Below, in pieces: positions 1-5,905 of a stretch of DNA of 8,095 bases (positions within the stretch are counted from its first letter, which is position 1; each line of letters starts with the position of its first letter). The stretch is taken from NCBI GenBank assembly GCA_945877725.1, contig CAMDXR010000133.1:1-8095 (forward strand), in the 5' to 3' direction. Origin of the DNA: Limnohabitans sp. Rim8 (GTDB lineage: Bacteria; Pseudomonadota; Gammaproteobacteria; Burkholderiales; Burkholderiaceae_C). The position numbers and the translations under genes are program-made. Below the pieces are notes generated by a model. It saw nothing but the letters and a program-made list of their open reading frames with translations. It made no database searches and was not told the DNA's origin.

Positions 1-1047
1 ACCACTTACCGCAGCGATCAGCAGATCTTTGCCATTGCGCAAGACCGCTGGGTCATTCTGGCCTTGATCGCCTTTGCTTTTGTTGGCGTGCCCCTGTTGG
101 TCGACGAGTACATGTACCGCGCCATTCTGATTCCCTTCCTGATCCTGTCTATGGCAGCTTTGGGGGTGAACATATTGGTGGGTTATTGCGGTCAGATTTC
201 GCTGGGTTCGGGCGCCTTCATGGCGGTGGGGGCCTATATGGCCTACAACACCTACATCCGAATTGATGGCATGCCCTTGATTCTGGCTTTGTTGTCCGGG
301 GGCTTTTTTGCCACGCTGGTGGGCATCTTCTTTGGTATTCCGAGTTTGCGGGTCAAGGGCTTGTACTTGGCGGTGGCCACCTTGGCGGCGCAGTTCTTTT
401 GCGATTGGGCCTTTTTGCGCATTGGTTGGTTCACCAACAACAACGCGTCTGGCTCGGTGTCGGTGGCCAACCTGAATGTGTTTGGCTGGACCATTGACAC
501 GCCCATTCAAAAGTACATGTTCTGTTTGGCTTTTCTGTTGGTGTTCGGCTTGCTGGCCAAAAATCTGGTGCGCTCGGCCATTGGCCGTGAATGGATGGCC
601 ATTCGTGACATGGACGTGGCCGCTGCCGTCATCGGCATTCGCCCCATGTACGCCAAGCTCAGCGCCTTTGCGGTCAGCTCTTTCATTATTGGTGTAGCAG
701 GCGGCTTGTGGGGCTTTGTCCATTTGGGCTCTTGGGAGCCTGCGGCTTTCTCGATTGACCGCTCATTCCAGCTGCTTTTCATGGTCATTATTGGGGGCAT
801 GGGCTCCATCATGGGCAGCTTCTTCGGTGCGGCCTTTATCGTGATCCTGCCTATTTTCCTGAACCAGTTCCTGCCTTGGGCGGGGGATCAGTTCGGAGTC
901 ACTATTTCAACTGCGGTGGTCTCGCACACCGAGTTCATGATCTTTGGTGCCTTGATTGTCTGGTTTTTGATCGTCGAGCCCCATGGACTGGCCAAACTTT
1001 GGTCAGTGGCCAAGCAGAAATTGCGTCTGTGGCCCTTCCCGCATTGA
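1..1047 (+). CDS. livM: LivM-type branched-chain amino acid/organic acid ABC transporter permease (5' partial)
   Basis: Inner-membrane permease of a HAAT (LIV-I type) ABC importer, which would pair with a LivH-type permease and LivG/LivF ATPases to carry substrate delivered by a periplasmic binding protein. The reading frame is open from base 1, so the true start lies outside the window; a TTG at 64 would delete residues that read like a normal LivM N-terminus (TTYRSDQQIF), so it is not taken as the start. The window holds 348 residues. Repeated long hydrophobic segments span the protein. Family landmarks are the GYCGQISLGSGAF block (from about residue 61), the cytoplasmic EAA-like coupling loop GREWMAIRDMDVAAAVIGI (195-213), and the late GGMGSIMGSFFGA segment. 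It ends 47 bases before the binding-protein gene with no terminator hairpin between, so co-transcription is likely. The family is clear; the substrate is not, because LivM homologues carry amino acids, amides, urea and aromatic acids. Confidence 0.93.
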   Translation, partial: TTYRSDQQIFAIAQDRWVILALIAFAFVGVPLLVDEYMYRAILIPFLILSMAALGVNILVGYCGQISLGSGAFMAVGAYMAYNTYIRIDGMPLILALLSGGFFATLVGIFFGIPSLRVKGLYLAVATLAAQFFCDWAFLRIGWFTNNNASGSVSVANLNVFGWTIDTPIQKYMFCLAFLLVFGLLAKNLVRSAIGREWMAIRDMDVAAAVIGIRPMYAKLSAFAVSSFIIGVAGGLWGFVHLGSWEPAAFSIDRSFQLLFMVIIGGMGSIMGSFFGAAFIVILPIFLNQFLPWAGDQFGVTISTAVVSHTEFMIFGALIVWFLIVEPHGLAKLWSVAKQKLRLWPFPH

Positions 1048-1083
1048 GTCAATTTTTTCTGTGTGTTTCAAACTTTTTTAACT

Positions 1084-1087
1084 GGAG
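1084..1087 (+). promoter_or_regulatory. Ribosome binding site of the substrate-binding protein gene
   Basis: GGAG lies 7 bases before the ATG at 1095. It decides the start: the frame stays open upstream into the livM gene, but only the 1095 ATG has a Shine-Dalgarno sequence and directly precedes a signal peptide. Confidence 0.75.
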
Positions 1088-1094
1088 ACAAACC

Positions 1095-2432
1095 ATGAAA
1101 CTTCGTCAACTCGTTCTGGCCACCACGGTGGCCGCTGCAGGCCTGGCCAGTGCGCTGGTCAGTACCGTGGCCACGGCTCAAACCAAAGAGCAGTTTTTCC
1201 CTGTGCTGGTGTACCGAACTGGCGCCTATGCGCCCAACGGCGTGCCTTTTGCCAACGGCTATGTCGACTACCTCAAGTTGGTCAACGCCCGTGGCGGTAT
1301 CAACGGCGTCAAGGTCAGCTTTGAAGAATGCGAAACCGGCTACGCCACCGACCGCGGTGTGGAGTGCTATGAGCGCTTGAAAGGCAAAAACGGCGGCGCA
1401 ACGGTGTTCCAGCCCTTGTCCACCGGCATCACATTTGCCCTGACCGAAAAAGCCCCTGGCGACAAGATCCCTCTGATCACTGCTGGCTATGGCCGCAGCG
1501 AGTCGGCTGACGGTGGCGTGTTCAAGTGGAACTTCCCCTTGGCTGGCACCTATTGGGTGGCGGGCGACGTCATCATCCAAGACATTGCCAAAAAAGTCGG
1601 TGGCGCTGACAAGCTCAAAGGCAAGCACATTGCGCTTGTTTATCACGACAGCCCATTTGGCAAAGAAGCCATCCCAATCTTGCAAGAACGCGCTGCAATG
1701 CATGGCTTCAAGCTGAGCCTGCTGCCCGTGACACACCCCGGTGTCGAGCAAAAGTCAACTTGGCTGCAAATTCGCCGCGATCGCCCTGACTACGTGGTCA
1801 ATTGGGGCTGGGGCGTGATGAACTCCACCTTGCTCAAGGAAGCGCAAGCCACAGGTTATCCCCGTGAAAACATTTATGGCGTGTGGTGGGCCGGTGCCGA
1901 GCCGGATGTCAAAGACATTGGCGCAGGCGCCAAAGGCTACAACGCCATCACCATGCAACACGGCACTGAAAAAGGCTCGGCAGTGGTGAAGGAAGTGTTG
2001 GCTAAATTGCACGCCAAAGGCCAGGGCACAGGCCCTAAGGACGAAGTGGGTGAGGTGCTTTACATGCGCGGTTTGTTCAGCGCCATGTTTGCAGTGGAAG
2101 GCGTTCGTCAAGCCCAAGAGCGCTATGGCAAAGGCAAGATCATGAGCGGTGAGCAAGCCCGTTGGGGTTATGAAAACCTGAACCTGACCCAGCCCAAGCT
2201 AGATGCGCTCGGCTTCAAAGGGGTCTTGCGTCCAGTGTCCACCTCTTGTGCTGACCACATGGGTGCCAACTGGGCTCGTATCCACACATGGAACGGCAGC
2301 AAGTGGGAGTTCTCTAGCGACTGGTACCAGGCCGATGAGCAGATCATCAAGCCTATGGTGAAAGCCGCTGCTGACCGTTATGCCGCCGAGAAGAAGCTGA
2401 CACGCCGCACCCCTGCGGATTGCCAGTCCTGA
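1095..2432 (+). CDS. Periplasmic substrate-binding protein of the LivM/LivF ABC transporter
   Basis: Predicted periplasmic type 1 binding protein (LivK/Peripla_BP_6-like) that delivers ligand to the neighbouring LivM-type permease. It has 445 residues, longer than the usual LivJ/LivK of about 370. A Sec signal peptide is visible: MKLR, then a hydrophobic Ala/Val-rich core, with likely cleavage after ATA at about residue 28. The mature part starts with the usual pattern (VLVYRTGAYAPNGVPFANGYVDYLKLVN..GGINGVKV) in which the first beta strand and ligand-binding loop are followed by the 'ARGGINGV' segment. Four cysteines occur in the mature protein (ECETGY, VECYE, TSCADH, ADCQS), two near each end, so disulfides are possible. 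Tryptophans cluster in the presumed second lobe (NWGWG from 236, VWWAGAE from 263), which could suit a hydrophobic or aromatic ligand; that is inference. Gene order permease-binding protein-ATPase supports one operon. It is followed by a triple hairpin that may stabilise its 3' mRNA end. Family confident, ligand unknown. Confidence 0.9.
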   Translation: MKLRQLVLATTVAAAGLASALVSTVATAQTKEQFFPVLVYRTGAYAPNGVPFANGYVDYLKLVNARGGINGVKVSFEECETGYATDRGVECYERLKGKNGGATVFQPLSTGITFALTEKAPGDKIPLITAGYGRSESADGGVFKWNFPLAGTYWVAGDVIIQDIAKKVGGADKLKGKHIALVYHDSPFGKEAIPILQERAAMHGFKLSLLPVTHPGVEQKSTWLQIRRDRPDYVVNWGWGVMNSTLLKEAQATGYPRENIYGVWWAGAEPDVKDIGAGAKGYNAITMQHGTEKGSAVVKEVLAKLHAKGQGTGPKDEVGEVLYMRGLFSAMFAVEGVRQAQERYGKGKIMSGEQARWGYENLNLTQPKLDALGFKGVLRPVSTSCADHMGANWARIHTWNGSKWEFSSDWYQADEQIIKPMVKAAADRYAAEKKLTRRTPADCQS

Positions 2433-2443
2433 TCGGTTTCCGG

Positions 2444-2465
2444 GCCCGCCGCGTAAGCGGTGGGC
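2444..2465 (+). repeat. Stem-loop 1 of a three-hairpin intergenic array
   Basis: GCCCGCCGC pairs with GCGGTGGGC: nine base pairs including one G-T wobble, closing a GTAA loop of the stable GNRA tetraloop type in RNA. It begins 12 bases after the binding-protein stop codon. There is no following T-run, so it does not look like an intrinsic terminator; a role in protecting the 3' end of the upstream mRNA segment is plausible. Its sequence resembles the next hairpin, sharing GCCCG, GCGGT and GGGC blocks. Confidence 0.7.
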
Positions 2466-2470
2466 TTGAA

Positions 2471-2500
2471 GCTGCCCGATGGCTTATGCGGTCGGGCAGC
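2471..2500 (+). repeat. Stem-loop 2 of a three-hairpin intergenic array
   Basis: GCTGCCCGA pairs perfectly with TCGGGCAGC (nine base pairs) around a 12-base loop. It lies five bases after stem-loop 1 and looks like a diverged copy of it, since both contain GCCCG, then GCGGT, then GGGC. No T-tract follows. Confidence 0.72.
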
Positions 2501-2502
2501 TG

Positions 2503-2538
2503 CCAAATGAAACCCTTGCGTGCAGAGGTTTCATTTGG
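2503..2538 (+). repeat. Stem-loop 3 of a three-hairpin intergenic array, just ahead of livF
   Basis: CCAAATGAAACC (2503-2514) pairs perfectly with GGTTTCATTTGG (2527-2538), 12 base pairs around a 12-base loop. It is less GC-rich than hairpins 1 and 2 and ends 32 bases before the livF start. The ATTTGG at the 3' end of its right arm (2533-2538) could instead pair with CCAAAT at 2548-2553, which would break part of the main stem and lies close to the livF ribosome binding site. The alternative fold is an inference. Confidence 0.75.
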
Positions 2539-2558
2539 GTTGAACCTCCAAATTAGAA

Positions 2559-2562
2559 AAGG
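2559..2562 (+). promoter_or_regulatory. Weak ribosome binding site of livF
   Basis: AAGG lies 8 bases before the ATG at 2571. It is a modest Shine-Dalgarno match, weaker than that of the binding-protein gene, which fits lower output of the ATPase than of the binding protein. Confidence 0.5.
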
Positions 2563-2570
2563 CAAAGTCC

Positions 2571-3380
2571 ATGAGCGAAAAAAACATTGTTCTGAACGTC
2601 AACGGCATCGAAGTCATCTACAACCACGTCATTCTGGTGCTCAAGGGCGTGTCCCTGCAGGTGCCCGAGCAAGGCATTGTGGCTTTGTTGGGCGGTAATG
2701 GCGCGGGTAAAACCACCACTTTGCGGGCCATTTCCAACTTGCTGCAAGGTGAGCGTGGCGAGGTTACCAAGGGCAGCATTGATTTGCGCGGTGAGCGCAT
2801 CGAAAACCTCACCCCCGCTGACCTGGTCAACCGGGGCGTGGTGCAAGTGATGGAGGGCCGCCATTGCTTTGCGCACCTGACCATCGAGGACAACCTGATG
2901 ACCGGCAGTTACACCCGCACCGACAAGGGTGAGGTGGCGGCCAATTTGGAAAAGGTTTACACGTATTTTCCGCGCCTCAAAACGCGGCGCACGTCGCAAG
3001 CGGCCTACACCTCTGGCGGTGAACAACAAATGTGTGCCATTGGCCGCGCCCTGATGACCAACCCCAGCGTGATGCTGCTCGACGAACCCTCCATGGGTTT
3101 GGCGCCGCAGATCGTGGAAGAGGTATTCAACATCGTCAAGGACTTGAACGAAAAGGAAAAGGTCACCTTTTTGATCGCCGAGCAAAACACCAACATGGCC
3201 CTGAAGTATGCGGATTACGGCTACATCATGGAGTCGGGCCGGATCGTGATGGATGGGGCCGCTGAAGACCTGCGCACCAACGAGGACGTGAAAGAGTTTT
3301 ATCTGGGCATGGGTGGCGGAGAGCGCAAGAGCTTCAAAGATGTCAAGAGCTACAAGCGCCGCAAGCGCTGGTTAGCCTGA
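2571..3380 (+). CDS. livF: LivF-type ABC transporter ATP-binding protein
   Basis: Cytoplasmic ATPase subunit of the HAAT-family importer, hydrolysing ATP to drive transport through the LivH/LivM-type permeases. It has 269 residues. Visible in order are Walker A GGNGAGKT (41-48), Q-loop Gln92 in VVQVMEGR, the ABC signature as TSGGEQQ (147-153), Walker B VMLLDEP (167-173), the D-loop region SMGLAP, and the LivF-type AEQN (203-206) where most ABC ATPases have the switch histidine. The signature has Thr where LSGGE is usual. After the conserved LivF core there is an extra, strongly basic C-terminal tail of about 20 residues (GERKSFKDVKSYKRRKRWLA); E. coli LivF, at roughly 237 residues, lacks it. 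The ATG at 2571 gives the normal LivF N-terminus. A second ATPase of LivG type is not in the window and is expected upstream. It lies 138 bases after the binding-protein gene, in the same orientation, separated by three hairpins but no T-tract terminator. Confidence 0.93.
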   Translation: MSEKNIVLNVNGIEVIYNHVILVLKGVSLQVPEQGIVALLGGNGAGKTTTLRAISNLLQGERGEVTKGSIDLRGERIENLTPADLVNRGVVQVMEGRHCFAHLTIEDNLMTGSYTRTDKGEVAANLEKVYTYFPRLKTRRTSQAAYTSGGEQQMCAIGRALMTNPSVMLLDEPSMGLAPQIVEEVFNIVKDLNEKEKVTFLIAEQNTNMALKYADYGYIMESGRIVMDGAAEDLRTNEDVKEFYLGMGGGERKSFKDVKSYKRRKRWLA

Positions 3381-3395
3381 GCGTCTTTTAGACGT
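3381..3395 (+). other. Small hairpin immediately after livF
   Basis: CGTCT and AGACG (3382-3386 and 3390-3394) form a five-pair stem around TTT, with an additional G-T pair outside. It directly follows the livF stop codon. The stem is short and no T-run follows, so a terminator role is doubtful. Confidence 0.3.
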
Positions 3396-3407
3396 CGCTT
3401 GTTACTT

Positions 3408-3474
3408 GTGGGAGCGCGCCCCTGCGCGCGAATGGATCACCCGCACACCCGTTTCTTTGCGCGCAGGGGCACGC
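3408..3474 (+). repeat. REP/REPIN-like inverted repeat pair between livF and the ligase gene
   Basis: Left arm 3414-3432 and right arm 3456-3474 pair over 19 positions, with one C-A mismatch and one G-T wobble, around a 23-base loop. Each arm is also, or nearly, a hairpin on its own: GCGCGC-CCCT-GCGCGC on the left is perfect, and the right copy has one mismatch. The left unit opens with GTGGGAGC at 3408-3415. A GTGG head followed by a GC-rich palindrome is the layout of REP sequences known from Pseudomonas and relatives, and two inverted REPs form a REPIN. The right unit has no clear GTGG head, so it would be a decayed or partial copy. A transcription-attenuating or mRNA-stabilising role is possible. 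No T-tract follows, so a classical terminator is unlikely. Calling it a mobile REP family member needs other genomic copies. Confidence 0.6.
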
Positions 3475-3498
3475 ATATAAATTGATCTGTCTATCCCC

Positions 3499-4752
3499 AT
3501 GAAGCACTACGACGCCCTCGAAACCCGTGCCCCAGAAGTCCGTGAGGCCGCTTTGCTGGCGGCCCTGCCCGCGCAAGTGGCCTATGCCCAGGCGCATGCC
3601 CCGGCCTTGGCCGAATGGCTCAAAGATGTCGTGCCGTCAGGCGTGAACAGCCGGGCAAGCCTGGCTAAGTTGCCGGTGGTTCGCAAATACGAGTTGTTGG
3701 CGCGGCAACAAGCCAGCCGCGCTGCGGGTGGATCGGTGTTTGGTGGATTCAGCACCTTGGGTTTTGGCAAGGCCATGCCCCGAGTGTTTGCCAGCCCTGG
3801 CACCATTTACGAGCCTGAGGGCACCCGTGCCGATTATTGGCGCATGGCGCGTGCCATGTTTGCCGCTGGTTTTAGACCCGGTGAACTCATTCACAACTGC
3901 TTCAGTTACCACTTCACCCCGGCTGGTTCCATGATGGAAACCGGGGCCCATGCCTTGGGTTGCACCGTGTTCCCTGGCGGCACTGGCCAAACCGAGCAGC
4001 AAGTCAGTGCCATGACCGAGTTGCAGCCAGCGGGTTACATCGGCACCCCCAGCTTCCTGAAAATCATCTTGGAAAAAGCCGCTGAAATGGGCGTGTCCTT
4101 GCCCAGCGTGCGCAAAGCACTGGTCTCGGGTGAGGCGTTTCCACCCAGTTTGCGCGACTGGATGACCGCACACGGTGTCGACGCCTACCAGTGTTACGCC
4201 ACGGCCGATGTGGGCCTGATTGCTTACGAAACCGCCGCGCGTGAAGGCTTGGTTTTGGACGAGGGGGTGATTGTTGAGATCGTGCGTCCTGGCACAGGGG
4301 ACCCTGTGCCCGAAGGCGAGGTGGGCGAGTTGGTGATCACCACGCTCAACCCGGATTACCCCTTGATTCGCTTTGGCACAGGGGATTTGTCGGCCATATT
4401 GCCCGGCATGTGCCCGACGGGGCGCACGGGCCAACGCATCAAGGGCTGGATGGGCCGTGCCGATCAGACCACCAAAATTCGGGGCATGTTTGTCCACCCG
4501 GGTCAGGTGGCTGAAATCGTCAAACGATTTCCTGAGTTGAGCAAAGCCCGTTTGGTGGTGACCGGCGAGATGGCCAATGACCAAATGGCGCTGCATGTGG
4601 AGACCGCCCATTTGATGGATGATGGCTTGAAATCCCGCGTGAATGAGGCCGTGCGTGACGTGACCAAGTTGCGCGGGGATGTGCATTTGGTGGCCCCCGG
4701 CAGTTTGGCCAACGATGGCAAAGTGATTGAAGACGCGCGCAGCTACAAGTGA
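3499..4752 (+). CDS. PaaK-like (phenylacetate-CoA ligase family) adenylate-forming acyl/aryl-CoA ligase
   Basis: Predicted cytoplasmic enzyme that activates an organic acid with ATP to an acyl-adenylate and then to a CoA thioester. It has 417 residues, slightly short of typical PaaK (about 430-440). Visible motifs are the phosphate-loop position SPGTIYEPEG (99-108), the A5-like YATADVG (233-239), the A7-like RFGTGD (291-296), the hinge and A8 block GRADQTTKIRG (319-329) followed by PaaK-style FVHPGQVAEIV, and the C-terminal catalytic Lys408 in NDGKV. Two motifs are not canonical: the phosphate loop lacks the usual Ser/Thr/Gly-rich TSGTTGxP pattern, and the A5 acidic residue is Asp237 where PaaK has Glu. 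The rest of the fold looks intact, so it is probably a divergent functional subgroup, not a pseudogene. No convincing Shine-Dalgarno precedes the ATG; the start is supported by the HYDALETR opening expected in PaaK-like proteins. It lies 118 bases after livF in the same orientation, suggesting it acts on the imported substrate or a product of it. The exact substrate is unknown. Confidence 0.82.
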   Translation: MKHYDALETRAPEVREAALLAALPAQVAYAQAHAPALAEWLKDVVPSGVNSRASLAKLPVVRKYELLARQQASRAAGGSVFGGFSTLGFGKAMPRVFASPGTIYEPEGTRADYWRMARAMFAAGFRPGELIHNCFSYHFTPAGSMMETGAHALGCTVFPGGTGQTEQQVSAMTELQPAGYIGTPSFLKIILEKAAEMGVSLPSVRKALVSGEAFPPSLRDWMTAHGVDAYQCYATADVGLIAYETAAREGLVLDEGVIVEIVRPGTGDPVPEGEVGELVITTLNPDYPLIRFGTGDLSAILPGMCPTGRTGQRIKGWMGRADQTTKIRGMFVHPGQVAEIVKRFPELSKARLVVTGEMANDQMALHVETAHLMDDGLKSRVNEAVRDVTKLRGDVHLVAPGSLANDGKVIEDARSYK

Positions 4753-4769
4753 GGTCGTTTTCAGCTTTT

Positions 4770-4820
4770 TTAGCCGTTAAATCCTTGCAAACATCAGGGT
4801 AAACAAGGATTAGCCGCTAA
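4770..4820 (+). promoter_or_regulatory. Paired palindromic 11-mers with internal stem, candidate operator of the Bug gene
   Basis: TTAGCCGTTAA (4770-4780) and TTAGCCGCTAA (4810-4820) are direct repeats differing at one base, 40 bases apart, about four helical turns. The second is a perfect palindrome around a central C, and the first is nearly so. Between them AATCCTTG (4780-4787) pairs with CAAGGATT (4804-4811), an eight-pair stem with a 16-base loop, and the outer TTAGC/GCTAA ends can also pair. The layout suits a dimeric regulator bound at two sites, or an RNA stem in the leader. No terminator T-run follows the stem. Function is inferred from layout only. Confidence 0.4.
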
Positions 4821-4876
4821 GTACTTTCCGCGATTTCGTGACACTCTTGATGGTTTTAAACTTACCTATCAATTTT

Positions 4877-4881
4877 AGGAG
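4877..4881 (+). promoter_or_regulatory. Ribosome binding site of the Bug-family gene
   Basis: AGGAG lies 9 bases before the ATG at 4891, a good Shine-Dalgarno match. It supports this start and independent, efficient translation of the binding protein. Upstream, TTGATG (4847-4852) and TATCAA (4867-4872) resemble promoter hexamers, but their 14-base spacing is too short to call a promoter with confidence. Confidence 0.75.
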
Positions 4882-4890
4882 TGTCTCTTT

Positions 4891-5877
4891 ATGAAGCAAT
4901 GGATTGCCTTGGCCGCCTTGGCCGCAGTTTCAGTGGGTGCCCAGGCCCAGACTTTTCCGGGCTCCAAGCCTATCTCCATCGTGGTGCCTTTTGCGGCAGG
5001 CGGCCCGACGGACCGCGTGGCCCGTGATTTGGCCGAAGTCATGCGCAAGCATGTTCCCGGCAGCAACTTTGTCGTTGAGAACGCAGCCGGCGCTGGCGGC
5101 ACCATCGGAGCCAACAAAGTGGCCAAAGCGGCGCCCGATGGCCACACACTCTTGTTGTTTCACATCGGCATGGCCGCAACGCCTGCTTTGTATCGCAAGC
5201 TTTCCTACAAACCGCTGGAAGACTTTGAGTATTTGGGCATGGTCAACGACGTGCCCATGACCTTGGTCGGCAAGCCTCAGTTGCCCGCCAACACCTACCG
5301 CGATTTCGAAAACTACATCCGTGCCAACGCCGGCAAGTTGAACATTGCGCACGCTGGTTTGGGTTCTGCCTCGCACATTTGTGGCTTGCTCTGGCAGTCT
5401 AATTTGCAATCCAAAGATGCCATGACCACCATTCCGTTCGGTGGCACCGGACCCGCCATGACCGCCCTGATTGGCGGCCAGGTTGATGTGATGTGTGACC
5501 AAACCACCAACACCACGGGTCAGATCGAAGGCGGTCGTGTCAAGGCGTTTGCCGTGACCACAGCCAAGCCCCTGAGCACCCACCCTGTGCTGAAGTACTA
5601 CCCCAGCTTGCAAGAGATGGGCATGAAGGGCTTTAACCTCACCATTTGGCACGGCTTGTACGCCCCCAAAGGAACGCCTGCTGCAATCACCAAAACCCTG
5701 AACGAAGCCCTTAAAAAGTCGCTCAAAGACCCTGAGTTCATCAAGAAGAACGAAGGTCTTGGCGCTCTGGTCGTCACGGATAACCGCACCGATCCGGCTG
5801 AACACAAGAAGTTTGTGGCTGCCGAAATAATCAAGATCAAGGCGGCGGTAGACGCTGCTGGCAAATACGCAGACTGA
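4891..5877 (+). CDS. Bug/TctC-family tripartite tricarboxylate transporter substrate-binding protein
   Basis: Predicted periplasmic solute receptor of the Bordetella uptake gene (Bug, TctC) family, whose members bind carboxylates, amides or aromatic acids. It has 328 residues, the normal family length. An N-terminal signal peptide is clear: MKQW, then an Ala-rich core, with likely cleavage after AQA at residue 19. Family signatures follow in order: IVVPFAAGGPTDRVAR (30-45, the ligand-contacting loop and helix), VENAAGAGGTIGANKVAKAAPDGHTLL (62-88 region), then NIAHAGLGSASH, IPFGGTGPAMTALIGGQVDVM and the C-terminal helical part. The ATG at 4891 has a strong ribosome binding site and begins the signal peptide. 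No TctA or TctB membrane subunit is visible, so this is an orphan receptor, which is common in Burkholderiales, where Bug genes far outnumber transporters. It has its own 138-base leader and terminator, suggesting a separate transcript, though read-through from the ligase gene is possible. The ligand is unknown. Confidence 0.93.
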   Translation: MKQWIALAALAAVSVGAQAQTFPGSKPISIVVPFAAGGPTDRVARDLAEVMRKHVPGSNFVVENAAGAGGTIGANKVAKAAPDGHTLLLFHIGMAATPALYRKLSYKPLEDFEYLGMVNDVPMTLVGKPQLPANTYRDFENYIRANAGKLNIAHAGLGSASHICGLLWQSNLQSKDAMTTIPFGGTGPAMTALIGGQVDVMCDQTTNTTGQIEGGRVKAFAVTTAKPLSTHPVLKYYPSLQEMGMKGFNLTIWHGLYAPKGTPAAITKTLNEALKKSLKDPEFIKKNEGLGALVVTDNRTDPAEHKKFVAAEIIKIKAAVDAAGKYAD

Positions 5878-5905
5878 GCTTGCGGCCCGGAAAGGGCGTT
5901 TAGAA

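Noticed and set aside
64..66. TTG as the start of the livM gene
   Set aside because: The same frame is open to base 1 and the 21 upstream codons read like a normal LivM N-terminus, so the gene is cut by the window edge.
876..1094. Upstream extension of the binding-protein frame into livM
   Set aside because: It overlaps livM out of frame and would place about 73 residues before a clear signal peptide; the 1095 ATG has a good ribosome binding site.
1048..1094. Two T-runs between livM and the binding-protein gene as a terminator
   Set aside because: No GC-rich stem precedes either T-run, so there is no intrinsic terminator; the genes are probably co-transcribed.
1068..1751. Open frame on the - strand opposite the binding-protein gene
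   Set aside because: Antisense shadow of a gene with a signal peptide, a ribosome binding site and family signatures.
3453..3481. Promoter with a TATAAA -10 at 3476-3481 ahead of the ligase gene
   Set aside because: No acceptable -35 hexamer is present at the right spacing, and the hexamer sits at the edge of the inverted repeat; too weak to annotate.
3637..4686. Long 349-codon open frame on the - strand opposite the PaaK-like gene
   Set aside because: It is fully antisense to a well-supported gene, its His/Gly/Ala-rich translation resembles no family I know, and it is the expected shadow of codon bias.
4930..5805. Open frame on the - strand opposite the Bug gene (291 codons)
   Set aside because: Complete overlap with a Bug-family gene and no recognisable domain or ribosome binding site; a shadow frame.
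5885..5897. GCCC/GGGC mini-hairpin just after the Bug stop codon
   Set aside because: Only four base pairs; expected by chance in this base composition.
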